A stretch of DNA of 64,000 nt from Owenia fusiformis. Lineage: Eukaryota > Annelida > Polychaeta > Sabellida > Oweniidae. The notes under the pieces are model-generated. The model was not told the origin of the DNA, made no database searches, and was given only the letters and a program-made list of their open reading frames with translations. Below, piece after piece: positions 22,120 to 34,300 of the stretch (within the stretch, counting starts at the first letter, position 1; each line of letters begins with the position of its first letter). Location of the stretch: assembly GCA_903813345.2 (NCBI GenBank), contig CAIIXF020000009.1, forward strand, positions 19,369,759-19,433,758. The letters run 5' to 3'. The translations under genes and the position numbers were made by a program.

Positions 22120-23226
22120 CAGGTGCGTAACCAGGCATACGCGAGGGTATGCAGTCGCGTACCCTAAATGATGGAGGAAAAAATAAATTGTTTTAAAAAA
22201 TAAAAAGAGTAAAGCAAAATAGTTTCATGGCTGTTGTTGGTTCTCCCGCAGCTTCAGCTCTATGAGGCATCTCAAGACTTATCTCAGATCAACTATGGGA
22301 CAAACTCGTTTAAGTTCACTGGCATTGATGCATATTCACAAAAACTTTATTTTCGATAAGCGTGAAATTGTAAGAGAGTGGGGGGCAAGGGCCCCTCGCT
22401 GTTTACGCTTTGCATTTGTTTAAAAGGCCCCATATAAAGTTTAAACCACTTTGGCGTATATCACACTGCCACAAGTTTGGCAACCTTAGCTCCACCATTG
22501 AACTACGTGTTAAAGCCTCTTTATATTTGAATTTTTTTTTTATTTAACCTCCGATGAAAAATACTTATAATATTGATTGGAACCTAACTTGATTTAATTT
22601 CCAATACCTCCTTGCTTAAAACAATGTAATATGTACGGCAATATGCGATTATTGTCGTTCAAGTACTTTGTTAATTCTTGAATTATAGATTGTATTTCAA
22701 ATCGTATCTATATCAGAACAATAGAACTTCAATTTAACTATTACATTGCTGGCGCAAAAGTACAAGATCAGTATAATAAAACTGCTTATGCAATCTCTGT
22801 CTCTTTTCAAATCATAACAGAACAATATTTTTACGTCACTTTAGAACAAGCTCAATCAATGAGGATCAGCTAGAAACGAAAAAAGGTTGTCCTCGTATCA
22901 AAATGGATCTCCTATTCATAGGAATTTTCATTTTCGCCATTTACACACTTCATCATTTTTATTTAGTCTCCATTCCTCGAACATAAGTGACGAATGATGA
23001 TATCATGTTAATGGGCAATAATTTGTCATGTGTGGTTTTATTTTACATGTATCACGAACAATGTATACAATCAATAGTGCCCCATTACATAGTCTGATAT
23101 CGCTCAGAACGCACCATTTAAGGTCTAAAATCAAAAAATTTCTGGGGGAGCATGCCCTCGGACCCCCTACTTTTGCTCGGCCTTCGGCCTCGCGTACCCA
23201 CTCCCAAAATCATGGTTACGCAGCTG
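22120..23226. mobile_element. 1.1-kb element, TGCGTAACCA ends, 5-bp target duplication
   Basis: Ends CAGGTGCGTAACCA (22120) and TGGTTACGCAGCTG (ending 23226) are inverted repeats with one mismatch. ACAAT lies on both flanks (22115-22119, 23227-23231). The interior shows no transposase. CAG...CTG ends plus a 5-bp duplication are as in the 19079 element, again suggesting a hAT5-like group. 21721-22119 is AT-rich with no gene seen. Confidence 0.75.
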
Positions 23227-23387
23227 ACAATGGTAAAAATACAGTAGAATGTTACAATGCAAATATGATAAAAAATACATATAATATATTTTGATAAGAA
23301 ATAATCTTGATAACTACTCTTGCTTTTAAATCAAATAAATGATAAACCTAACTGAAGCCATATGCAAAATAATGCTAAACATAGAAT

Positions 23388-23872
23388 TTGCAAGGATGAG
23401 TGACCCTTTAAGCTCAGATTTTTGATATTGATTGACAGAGTATATGATTTGCAAGGAAGAGTGACCCTTTAAGCTCAGATTTATGATATTGATTGACAGA
23501 GTATATGATTTGCAAGGAAGAGTGACCCTTTAAGCTCAGATTTATGATATTGATTGACAGAGTATATGATTTGCAAGGAAGAGTGACCCTTTAAGCTCAG
23601 ATTTATGATATTGATTGACAGAGTATATGATTTGCAAGGAAGAGTGACCCTTTAAGCTCAGATTTATGATATTGATTGACAGAGTATATGATTTGCAAGG
23701 AAGAGTTACCTTAAGCTCAGATTTATGATATTGATTGACAGAGTATATGATTTGCAAGGAAGAGTTACCTTAAGCTCAGATTTATGATATTGATTGACAG
23801 AGTATATGATTTGCAAGGAAGAGTGACCCTTTAAGCTCAGATTTATGATATTGATTGACAGAGTATATGATT
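23388..23872. repeat. 61-bp satellite, 8 copies
   Basis: Tandem units of 61 bp containing GATTTGCAAGGAAGAGTGAC and AAGCTCAGATTTATG. Two neighbouring copies share a 3-bp shortening (GAGTTACCTTAAG), indicating local copying. A reading frame on the minus strand is a by-product. Confidence 0.95.
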
Positions 23873-24603
23873 TCATCAGTTATCAACACACTTCAAAGCC
23901 ATTAACTGATATTGAATTACTAATTACTCCATCTAGATATTGTTCTAATATAACAATTCAGTACAACACAAGCAATAAACTGAAACTCAATTAACTTATT
24001 GCAAATACAGAAGCTCATGTAATTCCATTAAGATATTGTATGATGGCCCATCTAAAAGGTATGCAGGTAATATTCATTGGAAATATTGATTGTCTAAGAA
24101 AATCAAGTTTGTAATTTAGGACAGGTTTACATATAGTTGGTCTCAGCTAGGTCTACCCTCAAATATCAAATTCTTTTCCATATTTACCAATCTTTTTAGT
24201 TGTTCTAACTCATCTCTAAAAAGTGATGAAATGAAATTCATTCATTGAAGAGACTCTGGAAAAAAACATAAATGTTCGCGGCCATCTATATTAGTATTGC
24301 ATAAAGAGAGTTTCACTGCAGCTTTATGAGCATTTCGTTTGAAGAGTAAATCTCATTAATCAAAGATTATTCAGGTGTGTGATATATCAAGTTATCACAT
24401 CTGACATCGCTGTTATAAAATATTGATTCTATCTTACCATCAAGTACTGCTAAAGCCAGCGTTTCTATTGTCATTTCAAAGTGTATACATGTTCCCAGGC
24501 AGTAGTTATCTCACCAGTGGCCCTGATGATGTATAATTGTAATTGCAGTTTGTAACCTGGTGATCTATGGGATTCATCCTTTATTATCAAACGTTTATAA
24601 ATG

Positions 24604-24817
24604 ATTGCCATGGCAACACCAATCAGCTTAAGGCCTCAAGGTCCACCTGTATGGCTGTTTATCCGAGACGAGATGCCTCATAATAGAACGAGAATACCAG
24701 TTACTTGCGGATTAATTTAGAGACACCGCCATATCAGGATAGAATGTCACTTAGATGTCTGGGTTTGTCACCAACTGATTTGGGATAAGTTCCTAGGATA
24801 CTGCTATTGTGAAAGGT
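24604..24817 (+). promoter_or_regulatory. Possible promoter/first-exon region (X-box and CCAAT box)
   Basis: ATTGCCATGGCAAC (24604-24617) is a near-perfect RFX X-box palindrome, directly followed by CCAAT at 24619-24623. Downstream the base composition is richer in GC than the surroundings and lacks repeats. AAAG|GTAGGT at about 24815 could be a splice donor. It lies 6.4 kb upstream of the first coding exon of paladin on the same strand. Assignment to paladin is speculative. 23873-24603 and 24818-25166 hold nothing else I recognise. Confidence 0.25.
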
Positions 24818-25166
24818 AGGTTTCAGTTGCAGTATGAAATGCAATATTATGTGGCTTTCATTTGCATGTTCGTGCATTTATGTTATTATATATGATATGT
24901 AATCATGAGGTCTTCAACATACAACAGGTGCATTTGTATTAACATGATGTACATATTCTGTTGAAGGGTGACTTAAAATACTGGCATAGTACCGTTTTAA
25001 AGAAGTTTGAAAATAATTTTTGATTTTAGCTCCTTTTTCAGCAAAAAATTGAAAGAGATAATTCTGTGTCCAGTGTGATACCACCTTTGTTTTATAGAAA
25101 TTATCTAAAAATGCAAGTTGTCATTTTTCTTGCCAATGCACTTTTCCATGGTCTAAAATGATCACA

Positions 25167-25204
25167 ACAGGGTGACACAAAACATTTTAGTTGCGTCACC
25201 CTGT
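25167..25204. repeat. 38-bp inverted repeat with ACAGGGTGAC ends
   Basis: ACAGGGTGACAC and its near-complement GCGTCACCCTGT are separated by 14 bp. The ends match those of the element at 55057-55461. It may be a minimal deletion derivative. Confidence 0.55.
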
Positions 25205-25299
25205 CCTCTTGTTTTTTTGAAGAAAGACCTGTGAATCTCAGTATATCTCTTGAAGGAGCATTTTCAAATCTCAGTTTCTCCAGAGAAAAGTATAAGTAT

Positions 25300-25690
25300 G
25301 TAAATAGCATCGAGGGAGCAATTGTAAATCTTAGTATCTCCTAAAAACAATCAATAAATCTGAGTATTATCTAATGGAGCATTTGTAAATTTCGTAGGTA
25401 TCTATAAGGGGCATTTGTAAATTTCAGTATTAAAGGAGCATTTGTAAATTTCAGTATTATCTAAATTTCAATATTATCTAAACAATCTATCTCAGTATAA
25501 TCTAAAGGGGCATCTGTAAATCTCAGTACTATCTAAATGGACATTTGTTAATTTCAGTATTATCTAAATCTCAATAGTATCTAAAGGAGCATTTGTAAAT
25601 CTCAGTATTATTTAAAGGAGCATCTATAAATCTGAGTATTATCTAGAAAAAGCATTTGTAAATTTCATTATTTCCTAAACGATCTAAAAG
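25300..25690. repeat. Degenerate 30-40 bp tandem repeat
   Basis: A dozen imperfect units of the form GGAGCATTTGTAAATCTCAGTATTATCTAAA. Old, diverged satellite. Confidence 0.8.
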
Positions 25691-26439
25691 GTTATTGTCC
25701 TTTGAAGGAACATCTTCTATAAAGTACTTGTAAAAGTATATTGGTTGGGGAACATCCTGTTTGCCTGTTACTATGCAATATCTGCAATATCCATGCATGT
25801 ATGCTAGACTATATAACTACTTTAGCCTTCATATTACATGCAATTTATGTCCTATTTGCAATAGATGAAAAAGTAAACACCACAGATATCAATAATTCTT
25901 TCCATTTCCACTGTAGGGAAATATCAATGTATTTACCTGAGAGCTATTTTCATATAAATTATTTTATGGCTCTCTTTGTTTTGCATGTTTAAATGTGGCA
26001 ACTGGATGCTGATTTCACTATTTTTAAGAATAGAATTGCCTCTGTATTTTGTCTCATTCTATTAAAGATAGTTGAGGATATTTCATTCCATTATTAACCT
26101 ATTTTTAGCCTCAACTTTTTCTGAAAAATGTACAAACAGGAATAAAGAAGGAAATGCAGCATGAGTACCTGCATGATTCTTGTTGGCCGATTTGATCTTT
26201 GATATAATAAGGTTGTCAAGTTTCAAAAAGAAGTATTTGGTGATCAGAGAAAATTTAGGTCTAATGAGGTCTAACAATTGACCTCTTATTATCCCAACGA
26301 ACAAAGTTTGGTAGGGATATAGTGAAGCCCTACGTCTGTCCGTCAGTATTTATTTATTACAAGTCAGTCCATCCGTCTGGAAGATAACTCAAGTACTAGT
26401 GGATGGATATTATTCATATTTGGTGGAAAGATGTATATT

Positions 26440-27150
26440 GGTAACTAGTTATACGCAACCAAAAAATTTCCAAGATGGCTGCCGCTTTTAAAATGGTGGG
26501 AAATTTTCGTTAAAATCTTAAGTTTTTCTTTTTAAACCAAAGTAATAAATATAATTGTCCGAAATTTTGGCAGTATATTCACAGAATGTATCTATTTCAT
26601 ATATATTCCGAGTTTTTCACCATGACCACCAGGGGCCATGTATGAGGGTCTGGAAAATGGGAATTGCGTTAATTTTAACAATTTTCTAAAGCATAGCTTT
26701 ATTAGCCCGCAATTAAAAGGCAATTTAGAATAGATTGCAAATATTGTATCATTTTCTGATCCCTTTGAAGTATGGCTATATTATACTCAAATTGAAGGAA
26801 GTTTAAGGTAGATCATTACTATGGTTTTGTCTTTCTGATTTGTGGCTCAGAAAATTCAAAATGGCTATACCAACAGGAATTTGCATTAATTTTGAGATCT
26901 TTCTGAAGTAAAGCTTTATTATACTCAAATGAAAGGCAATTTAGAGTAGATTGCAAATATTGTATCGGTTTTGTAATTTTGGCCTCGTAAAATTCAAAAT
27001 GGCCACCGCCTTATGTGGAATTTTGCAACAATTTTCTGATCTCTTCAAAGTTATGGCTATTAATTATTCTCAAATTGAAGGAAGTTTAGGGCAGATCACT
27101 ATTTTGGTATTGTTTTCCTGATTTGTGCCTCCGAAAATTTAAATTGTCTT
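26440..27150. repeat. Diverged tandem units containing AAAATTCAAAATGGC
   Basis: Three to four units of about 160-200 bp share TCAAATTGAAGGAAGTTTA, GGTAGATCA and AAAATTCAAAATGGC at high divergence. The neighbouring 25691-26439 shows no gene. GTCTGTCCGTCAGTATTT near 26330 resembles words common in invertebrate repeats. Confidence 0.5.
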
Positions 27151-27529
27151 TATTAATTGTGACAACTCTTTGCTACTCTGTGTGGTTACCATTTTCTAGT
27201 TATGTTACACATAGTGGTATATACCTGTTTAGTACAAATGTGTCATGTCATCTTATAGTATACTGGGAGTATACTTATATTTATAACCACATACTGTATG
27301 TTCCTGTTGCTCTGACTTCCAGATTGTCATGCATTTCATCTCTTATTTCTGTTGCTATGGTGATATTAATTACATAGTGGTACAGCTGGTACATGCAGAT
27401 AGATGCACTGTTATATGATACTTACCTGTGTACTATATACAAGGATTGTATAATTGCAGATTTGTTATTTGAAGGTAGTCTGGCACATAGGGGGTGGCAA
27501 AAGTGCAAGTTACATGTATATTATTTAAC

Positions 27530-27790
27530 CAATATTATCTAAAAAGATTATATTAAATGGTGCATGGATTTGTATAAATTTATCAAAATACATAAATGAA
27601 ACCTTTATAATCAATGATTACCATGTAAGTTAAAATCTATGATATGTTTACAAGTTACATGTATATTCAACATTATGTATTAACGAATGGTGCATGGATT
27701 TGTATAAAATCAAAATAAATAAATGAAATATAACATTTATGGATTAATCAATGATTACCATGTTATTGTTAACATCTATGATATGTTTAC
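27530..27790. repeat. Two-copy tandem duplication, about 125 bp
   Basis: Both copies contain ATGGTGCATGGATTTGTATA, AATCAATGATTACCATGT and ATCTATGATATGTTTAC. Confidence 0.8.
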
Positions 27791-27878
27791 ATTAATTGGG
27801 ATGGCCTCCTGTTAATGTTTACTTCCCCTCCGTTCAATTTAAGTTATTTTCGAATATTTTTTATATAACATATATATA

Positions 27879-28000
27879 ATAGGATTTTATTAATACTGAT
27901 GCCCTTTTAGGGCCAAACGTACATCCAATATACAATTTTCAATAACAGTAAATATAGCAATAAAGTAAAGAAAATAGGATTACATTCTCCAAATGACATA
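27879..28000 (+). repeat. Dispersed repeat, copy A
   Basis: About 115 bp from AATAGGATTTTATTA through GGGCCAAACGTACATCC to AAAATAGGATTACATT. It recurs inverted at 50790-50905 in paladin intron 15. The rest of 27791-29680 holds no recognisable gene. Confidence 0.75.
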
Positions 28001-29689
28001 CAAAATGTATTGAAGCATTGAAGTTAATTTGTGATAATAATGTCACTTATAAGAATTTATTTATTAGAGGTCATGCAAACCATTGTTGCTTCATTTATAG
28101 CAAAAACATAGACTTTTCCATGTTGGTGACAATGCGCCCTTTTTAATAGATCTCATATCTAAGAAGCGTATTGGTTTAAAAAATTCCTGAAAGACCTATA
28201 TTTTACCATACAATAACCCAATTCATTTAGCAATTCAATAGTAAATTTTCTCTAGAAAAAGAAATCTTCCAGATTTGTTGAATTTTCTAGCAGGAATCGC
28301 TTGCTCCCCCCCCCCTCGTTCATTTTGTCATTGAACATGTTATATATAGGTACTAATATTAATATACACTGCAGCTATAGTCCATGGGCTATCAATTACC
28401 ATGTGGTTATTGTACGCTATATGATTCCTAAGTAGTTCCCATTCCAATTACCAGTACCTGTGTACATTGAAGTGTATATCTTCCCAGTTCTTCCATGTGA
28501 AAATTACCATAGTTTACACTTCAGCTTCTCTTTCCATCACAGAATTGGAAAAAGAAAATATGGGTTAAAGAAGATATGACGTGAGATGTGATGAATATGT
28601 AAGCTTAAGTGCCTACGGGAAACCACCAAAAATGTTAACAGAACGCAGCAAGAAAAAGAAAACATCTATGAGTACACCAGTTATAAGGAAAACAAACCCT
28701 AACTATCACAAATCATAATCTAACATGAAAAGAAACAGTGAATTATCCCCCCACCATTGAAGTACTAGTACCATTATATTGAAAGAGAAAAATGGAATAT
28801 GAAACCTCATTTTATTTCACAAAGGAAACATTTCATAAAGTAGATTTTCAGATGACCCAAAAGGTCCTAATAAACAGAAAAAATAAAACATATTCTTCAA
28901 CATGTATCGTAATGACTTCAGTATGAAGAAATATCCCATGTATTATGGTCTCAGATTGTGATATTGTTGATATTTGAATAGTGAGGGGGAATTAGACAAT
29001 GTTTCTTTTCACATTGATTTTAGATAATTGGGGTTTAATTTCCTTATGACTGGTGTACACTTAGATGTAACTTTTTCTAGCTATGTTCCGTAACCATTTT
29101 TGGTATTATCCCATTAGCCCTTGCGTTTATATAACAATGACTAGGGACTTAACCTTCACATTTATTGAACTGCTTTTAATTATGTTGTTAAACCCATTTA
29201 TTTACTTGTGTATAAAATGTTCATTGTTCTACTTAAATAATAAAATGTGAATCATTAATAAAATGTAAAATATAAGTATAAAATAAATTAAAATTTATTC
29301 ATGATTTTTTTTTTTATTTGCAAACCTTTTTGTATAAAACCCATGACAAAACCAAGATATTTTTGCGCAAGTATGATCGATTGATCAGACTTTGACAAAT
29401 ATTTCTCATCTTAAAATTTCCGGTGCTTCAATTAAAGATCCCAATGAATCTGGGCTATTGATCAGTAAATGCAAACAGTGCTTTAATACATGAATAAACA
29501 CAAGGCAAAATATGTGTCAGTTATTAGGTTAATTGGGATAAGATGCTTGTTTTTCTTTATTAAAAGTACCCTTTTCATGAATGATGTCACATCTTAAAAA
29601 TAGTTAACTACTTTGCCTCTGAGGGAGATTGAGCCCCAGGGTTATTGAATTATTATCATTATTAAACAGAAATAAATGTGGTATGCATA

Positions 29690-30364
29690 AAAAAGATTGT
29701 TACATTTCTTCGAGGCTATTTTTACTTTTTTTGCCATTCTTACAACATGTGGAGAATGTTACATTTCTTTGAGGCTATTTTTACTATATGTGCTATTCTT
29801 ATAACATGTGGACAATCGATGTTACATTTCTTTGAGGCTATTTTTACTATATGTGCTATTCTTACAACACGTGGGCGATGTTACATTTCTTTGAGGCTAC
29901 TTTTACTATATGTGCTATTCTTACAACATGTATACATTTTTTCGAGGCTATTTTGCTATACATATGTATGTGCTATTCTTACAACATGTGGACAATGTTA
30001 CATTTCTTTGAGGCTATTTTTACTATACATATGTATGTGCTATTCTTACAACATGTGGACAATGTTACATTTCTTTGAGGCTATTTTTACTATATGTGCT
30101 ATTCTTACAATATGTGGACAATGTTACATTTCTTTGAGGCTACTTTTACTATATGTGCTATTCTTACAACATGTGGACAATGTTACATTTCTTTGAGGCT
30201 ATTTTTACTATACATATGTATGTGCTATTCTTACAACATGTGGACAATGTTACATTTCTTTGAGGCTATTTTTACTATATGTGCTATTCTTACAATATGT
30301 GGACAATGTTACATTTCTTTGAGGCTATTTTTACTATATGTGCTATTCTTACAACATATGGACA
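29690..30364. repeat. About 61-bp satellite, 11 copies
   Basis: Units contain TGTTACATTTCTTTGAGGCT and TGTGCTATTCTTACAACATG. Some copies carry an extra ATACATATGTATG. Reading frames up to 172 residues run through it but are repetitive and have no protein family features. Confidence 0.95.
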
Positions 30365-30946
30365 ATGATTAGTGATATTAATACAGAAGTGTTATTTTGT
30401 ATCTACCAATACGTTAAACATAAATAGTTATGTTTAGTTTGCAAAGGTGGATTTGGATGATGGTAAACCCGGGTTTTGAGGGCGCATATGCCAACAAGTG
30501 CTTCTGGAACTTTGAGAGATCTCCCCTTCTGATTGGTAATCAGCTGTTACACTATGCAAAGAGATAATATTATGTTTCTTATGTATTCAATACCAGACAT
30601 ACTCTACTCATTGATACATATGTACATGTTATTTACACCAAGCCTACTGAGATTAAACCTTGAACAAAATCAATAAAGTCATCAGTCGTTATGAGATGAT
30701 GATGGGGGTTTAAATTAATCCTTTATTATACATCTCTATTTCGGTTATTTAAGGATTCTTTACAGGGGCTTATAAGCAGTATGCAACAGGAGCAAAAAGT
30801 GCATTGATTTTACCAAACTGTCTGTTGTGTTTCCAATACATTCCATGTTAAACTATCTGTTCAAGAAGAAATTCTCAAGATGGCCGCTATTTATCAAAAC
30901 ACTGTTTGGTAAGATTTGCTACGTCGGAGTTTCTGTTTTCTAGTTA

Positions 30947-31075
30947 TGTCACCACCAGGAGTGGTGACATATTGTTATGGTATCCAATTTTTTAATGGAC
31001 AGTGTTCAGTGGTAGGTGTTTGGCAGTTTGTGTTCGGAGTTTGTAACCAATGACAGGTGGTGACATTTTGCATGT
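30947..31075. mobile_element. Short relative of the GTCACCACC element
   Basis: It begins ATGTCACCACCAGGAGTGG and ends CAGGTGGTGACATTTTGC, the same ends as 7908-9422 but with only about 100 bp between them and no half-site array. It lies just upstream of paladin coding exon 1. 30365-30946 shows no gene. Confidence 0.7.
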
Positions 31076-31192
31076 TAATGCTTTGTTAAATCACTCATTC
31101 CTATGTATATATTACATACATGTATGCTCTCTTGTTTTGCAGTTTAGTTTATGTTTACAAGTAGGCCTATAGCGTTAAAACCGCTCACATGT

Positions 31193-31307
31193 ATGATGGG
31201 AAGTGGTGCGTCCTCATCTCCCATGACATCACCTGAACCTACTGAGGACAGTTCCCAGCCCAACCAACAAATCAGCACTATTACACCGAGTTCACGAAAG
31301 AATTCAG
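31193..31307 (+). CDS. PALD1: Paladin coding exon 1
   Basis: Tandem ATGs at 31193 and 31196. The second gives MGSGASSSPMTSPEP, with Gly2 and Ser6 as required for N-myristoylation, so I number from it. Ser/Thr/Pro-rich, low-complexity leader. Ends CAG|GTATAT, phase 1. Upstream non-coding exons probably exist. Confidence 0.8.
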
Positions 31308-34300
31308 GTATATTTTTATTTTAGATTGAGGAATATTGTACAATTCACAGAAAGAACAATTATGAAGCGTTTGTCTACGTTTTCTATTAATTGAGAATGA
31401 GCTGAGATTTTGTATTCACTCATCCCTGTCTTAAGTCTCCCTTCTGTGGCTTGTGGCTTGACTTATCTCTAATTCCCTAAGGATCAATTTCTGAAATCAT
31501 CCAGATTTAATACATATCCCTGAATTCATATTTAATTGCTTTGACTGCTATTCATTTTAGATAGTGTGAAATATTGTTTGTATTTGTATTGACTTGGTAT
31601 TCAGATTTAATTGCTATAACTGTATTCATGTTAGATAGTGTGAAGTGTTTGTATTTGTATTGACTTGGTATTCAGATTTAATTGCTATAACTGTATTCAT
31701 GTTAGTACTCAAGGGGCGGGGAGGAAAATTCTCAATAAATGGTGTATAGTTGGTTTGGCAGCATTTTCAGTTAGGGGAGAGTCTTGGATGAAACTTCCAC
31801 CTAGGTGATAGCTTCACAGAGTGGTAGGAAGTTCTTTTTTTTTAGGAGTTAGCCCCCCACCCCCCAAAAACACCCCACCCGGGGAAAAAATTGTTCACAG
31901 TAAATAACCTTAGATATTTTGATGTTTGTAAGTGACATACATAGATATTATATATATGAATCATTTGCAGTATAATTGATGCTGATTGCTCCTAAGGAAA
32001 TTGAATATTAGTACAAAGTGTGTACCCCAGGGGGCAAATTCGTGACTCATTTTCTTACTATTTTGATCCTAACTTTTCAATTAGACACTGTAAGAGGTTG
32101 AAAAAATTCATGGGAAGTGCCCAATAGCAGGGTTGGTAAACCTGAAAGATGCAAAACCATTGAAAAGGTAGGAGCTGAGAAAAAAATTGTTGATTTTTCG
32201 AAAAATTTGACATTTTGACAGTTGGATTTTGTGTATGACTATAGCTGACCCCTATAGTTTCTAGATCCATCCCTCTATAATGATATTTATGGTTTTATAG
32301 TGTGAAACTAAGATGTAAAACATAATTTAGATGGGTTTTAAGGAAGTTAAAGGTTTTAAACAAGTCCAAAATTTGAAAAATTGTAAATATAAGGTTTAAA
32401 ATTTACATATTCCAGGTATAGCCATGGCTGACCCCTATAGTTTCTAGATCCATCCCTCTATGATGATATTTATGGTTTTGCCATGTGGAACTAATATGTA
32501 AAACACAATTTAGATGGGTTTTAAGAAAGTTTAAGGTTTTAAACAAGTCCAAAATTTGAAAAATTGTGAATATAAGGTTTTAAATTTACGAATTTCAGGT
32601 ATAGCCATGGCTGACCCTTATCGTTTTTACATCCATACCTCTATGATTAAATATACAGTTTTAGAGTGTGAGACTAAGATTTAACATATCCAAAATGAAT
32701 TTTAAGGAAGTTTAAGGTTTTAAACAAGTCCGAAATTTGAAAAATTGTAAATGTTAGGTTTCAAATTTATGAATTTCAGGTATAGCCAAAGATGACCCTT
32801 ATGGTTTTTACATCTATACCTCAGGGATGAAATATATAGTTTTAAGAGTATTTAACTAAAATGTAAAAGATACTTAAGATGAGTTTGAAGGAAGTTCAAG
32901 GTTTTAAACAAGTGCAAAATTTGAAAAATTGATCTCAAAATTGGTCTCAAATTCACATTATTCAGGTACAGCCTTGAATGAGCCCTGATAATTGAAGGTT
33001 ATGAGCATAATAGTATCAACAGTGATATCATAGCTTAGAGATCAGGTGTAGAATATATACCTGTTGCAGCAGTTAGTCTGCTGCATATAGATGGAGTGAA
33101 AAGTCGTGAACTACAGTAAAATCTCTCTAATCTGAATGCTACTGGTATTTGGACCAGCTAAAAGCATTCTAATTAGGAGTGTTTGAACAATACAATGTAC
33201 AATACAAGTTCTGGATTTTGAAGAAATATGAATGCATTCTCAATGAAATATATTAATAATATTAAACTTAATAGCATTCCAAAATCCAATTCAAAAGTTT
33301 TGATATCAAAACAATTCAGTGTTAAACTGACAATATTTGTGCAATTTTGTAAGAGATATGTGATATTTGGTAAAAAAAAAAGAGTTCAAGTTAGACAGGT
33401 TAATTTTTCAAATATGAGTCTTCACTGTTCGAAGTAAGAGGTATTCAGATTTCAATTTTTTAAACATAGGAGTCAATAGGAGGAAAAATTGGACTGGGAA
33501 AGTGTTCAGATTGGTTGGTGTTCAGATTAGTCAGGTGTTGGGATGATTGGTAGGTATTCACAATAGTTAGATGTTGGGATATACAGGTTTCAATAATGAT
33601 ATATCATTTATACAAGATGATGAACTAGAACTACTGTACTAGGTGCATTTGATAATTTTTACCACAATGTTAATACAATGTCAGGAAAAGAAAGCACCCA
33701 TGACACTTTGCTTGTACAACTTGAAAATCAACAACACTTTAAGATTTGATAAAGGTATCTACCAAATGAGTAATCCACATAAATTCAAATACAAGCACTT
33801 GGCATGCTATTCCCTATGATGCTATTTATAGATTTTTAGTCAATGTTATTGATCAGCTTATTGGTTTCATTACTTTCTCTAGAATCTAAAATTGACCTTG
33901 GGTTTATGAGAGTAGTAAATTGGAATGCAGTTATATGGAGTATTGAATAAACTATGATCTTATATGGATACAAACAGTTCGTTTGACAATGATCATCTAT
34001 CTTATCTGTAAAATCAGAACTTAATAGAAAGGGGTTTGAAATGGAGATCGATGTAACCATACCACAAACTGATAAAACTTTCGTGATCGATGCAATGGCT
34101 ATGACAAAAGGAAAATTAAGATGAACTTATATGTTGAAATTTGGAGAATTTTGGAAAGCTATATCTGACTACTCCATCAAATCTAGTAAAGGAGCCCAAA
34201 GAATAGATTTCATAGTAGACTCCATCAGTAAAGGATTCTGAAAGAATGCGAAGAATGGATGCTTCCCCTACTGAACTTTAATTCAAAGAAGAAATTACAC

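Noticed and set aside
23388-23872. CRISPR-like regular repeat
   Set aside because: Head-to-tail units without unique spacers in a eukaryotic genome: an ordinary satellite.
29678-30196. 172-residue open frame
   Set aside because: Translation of the 61-bp satellite; repetitive, hydrophobic by base composition, with overlapping equivalents in other frames.
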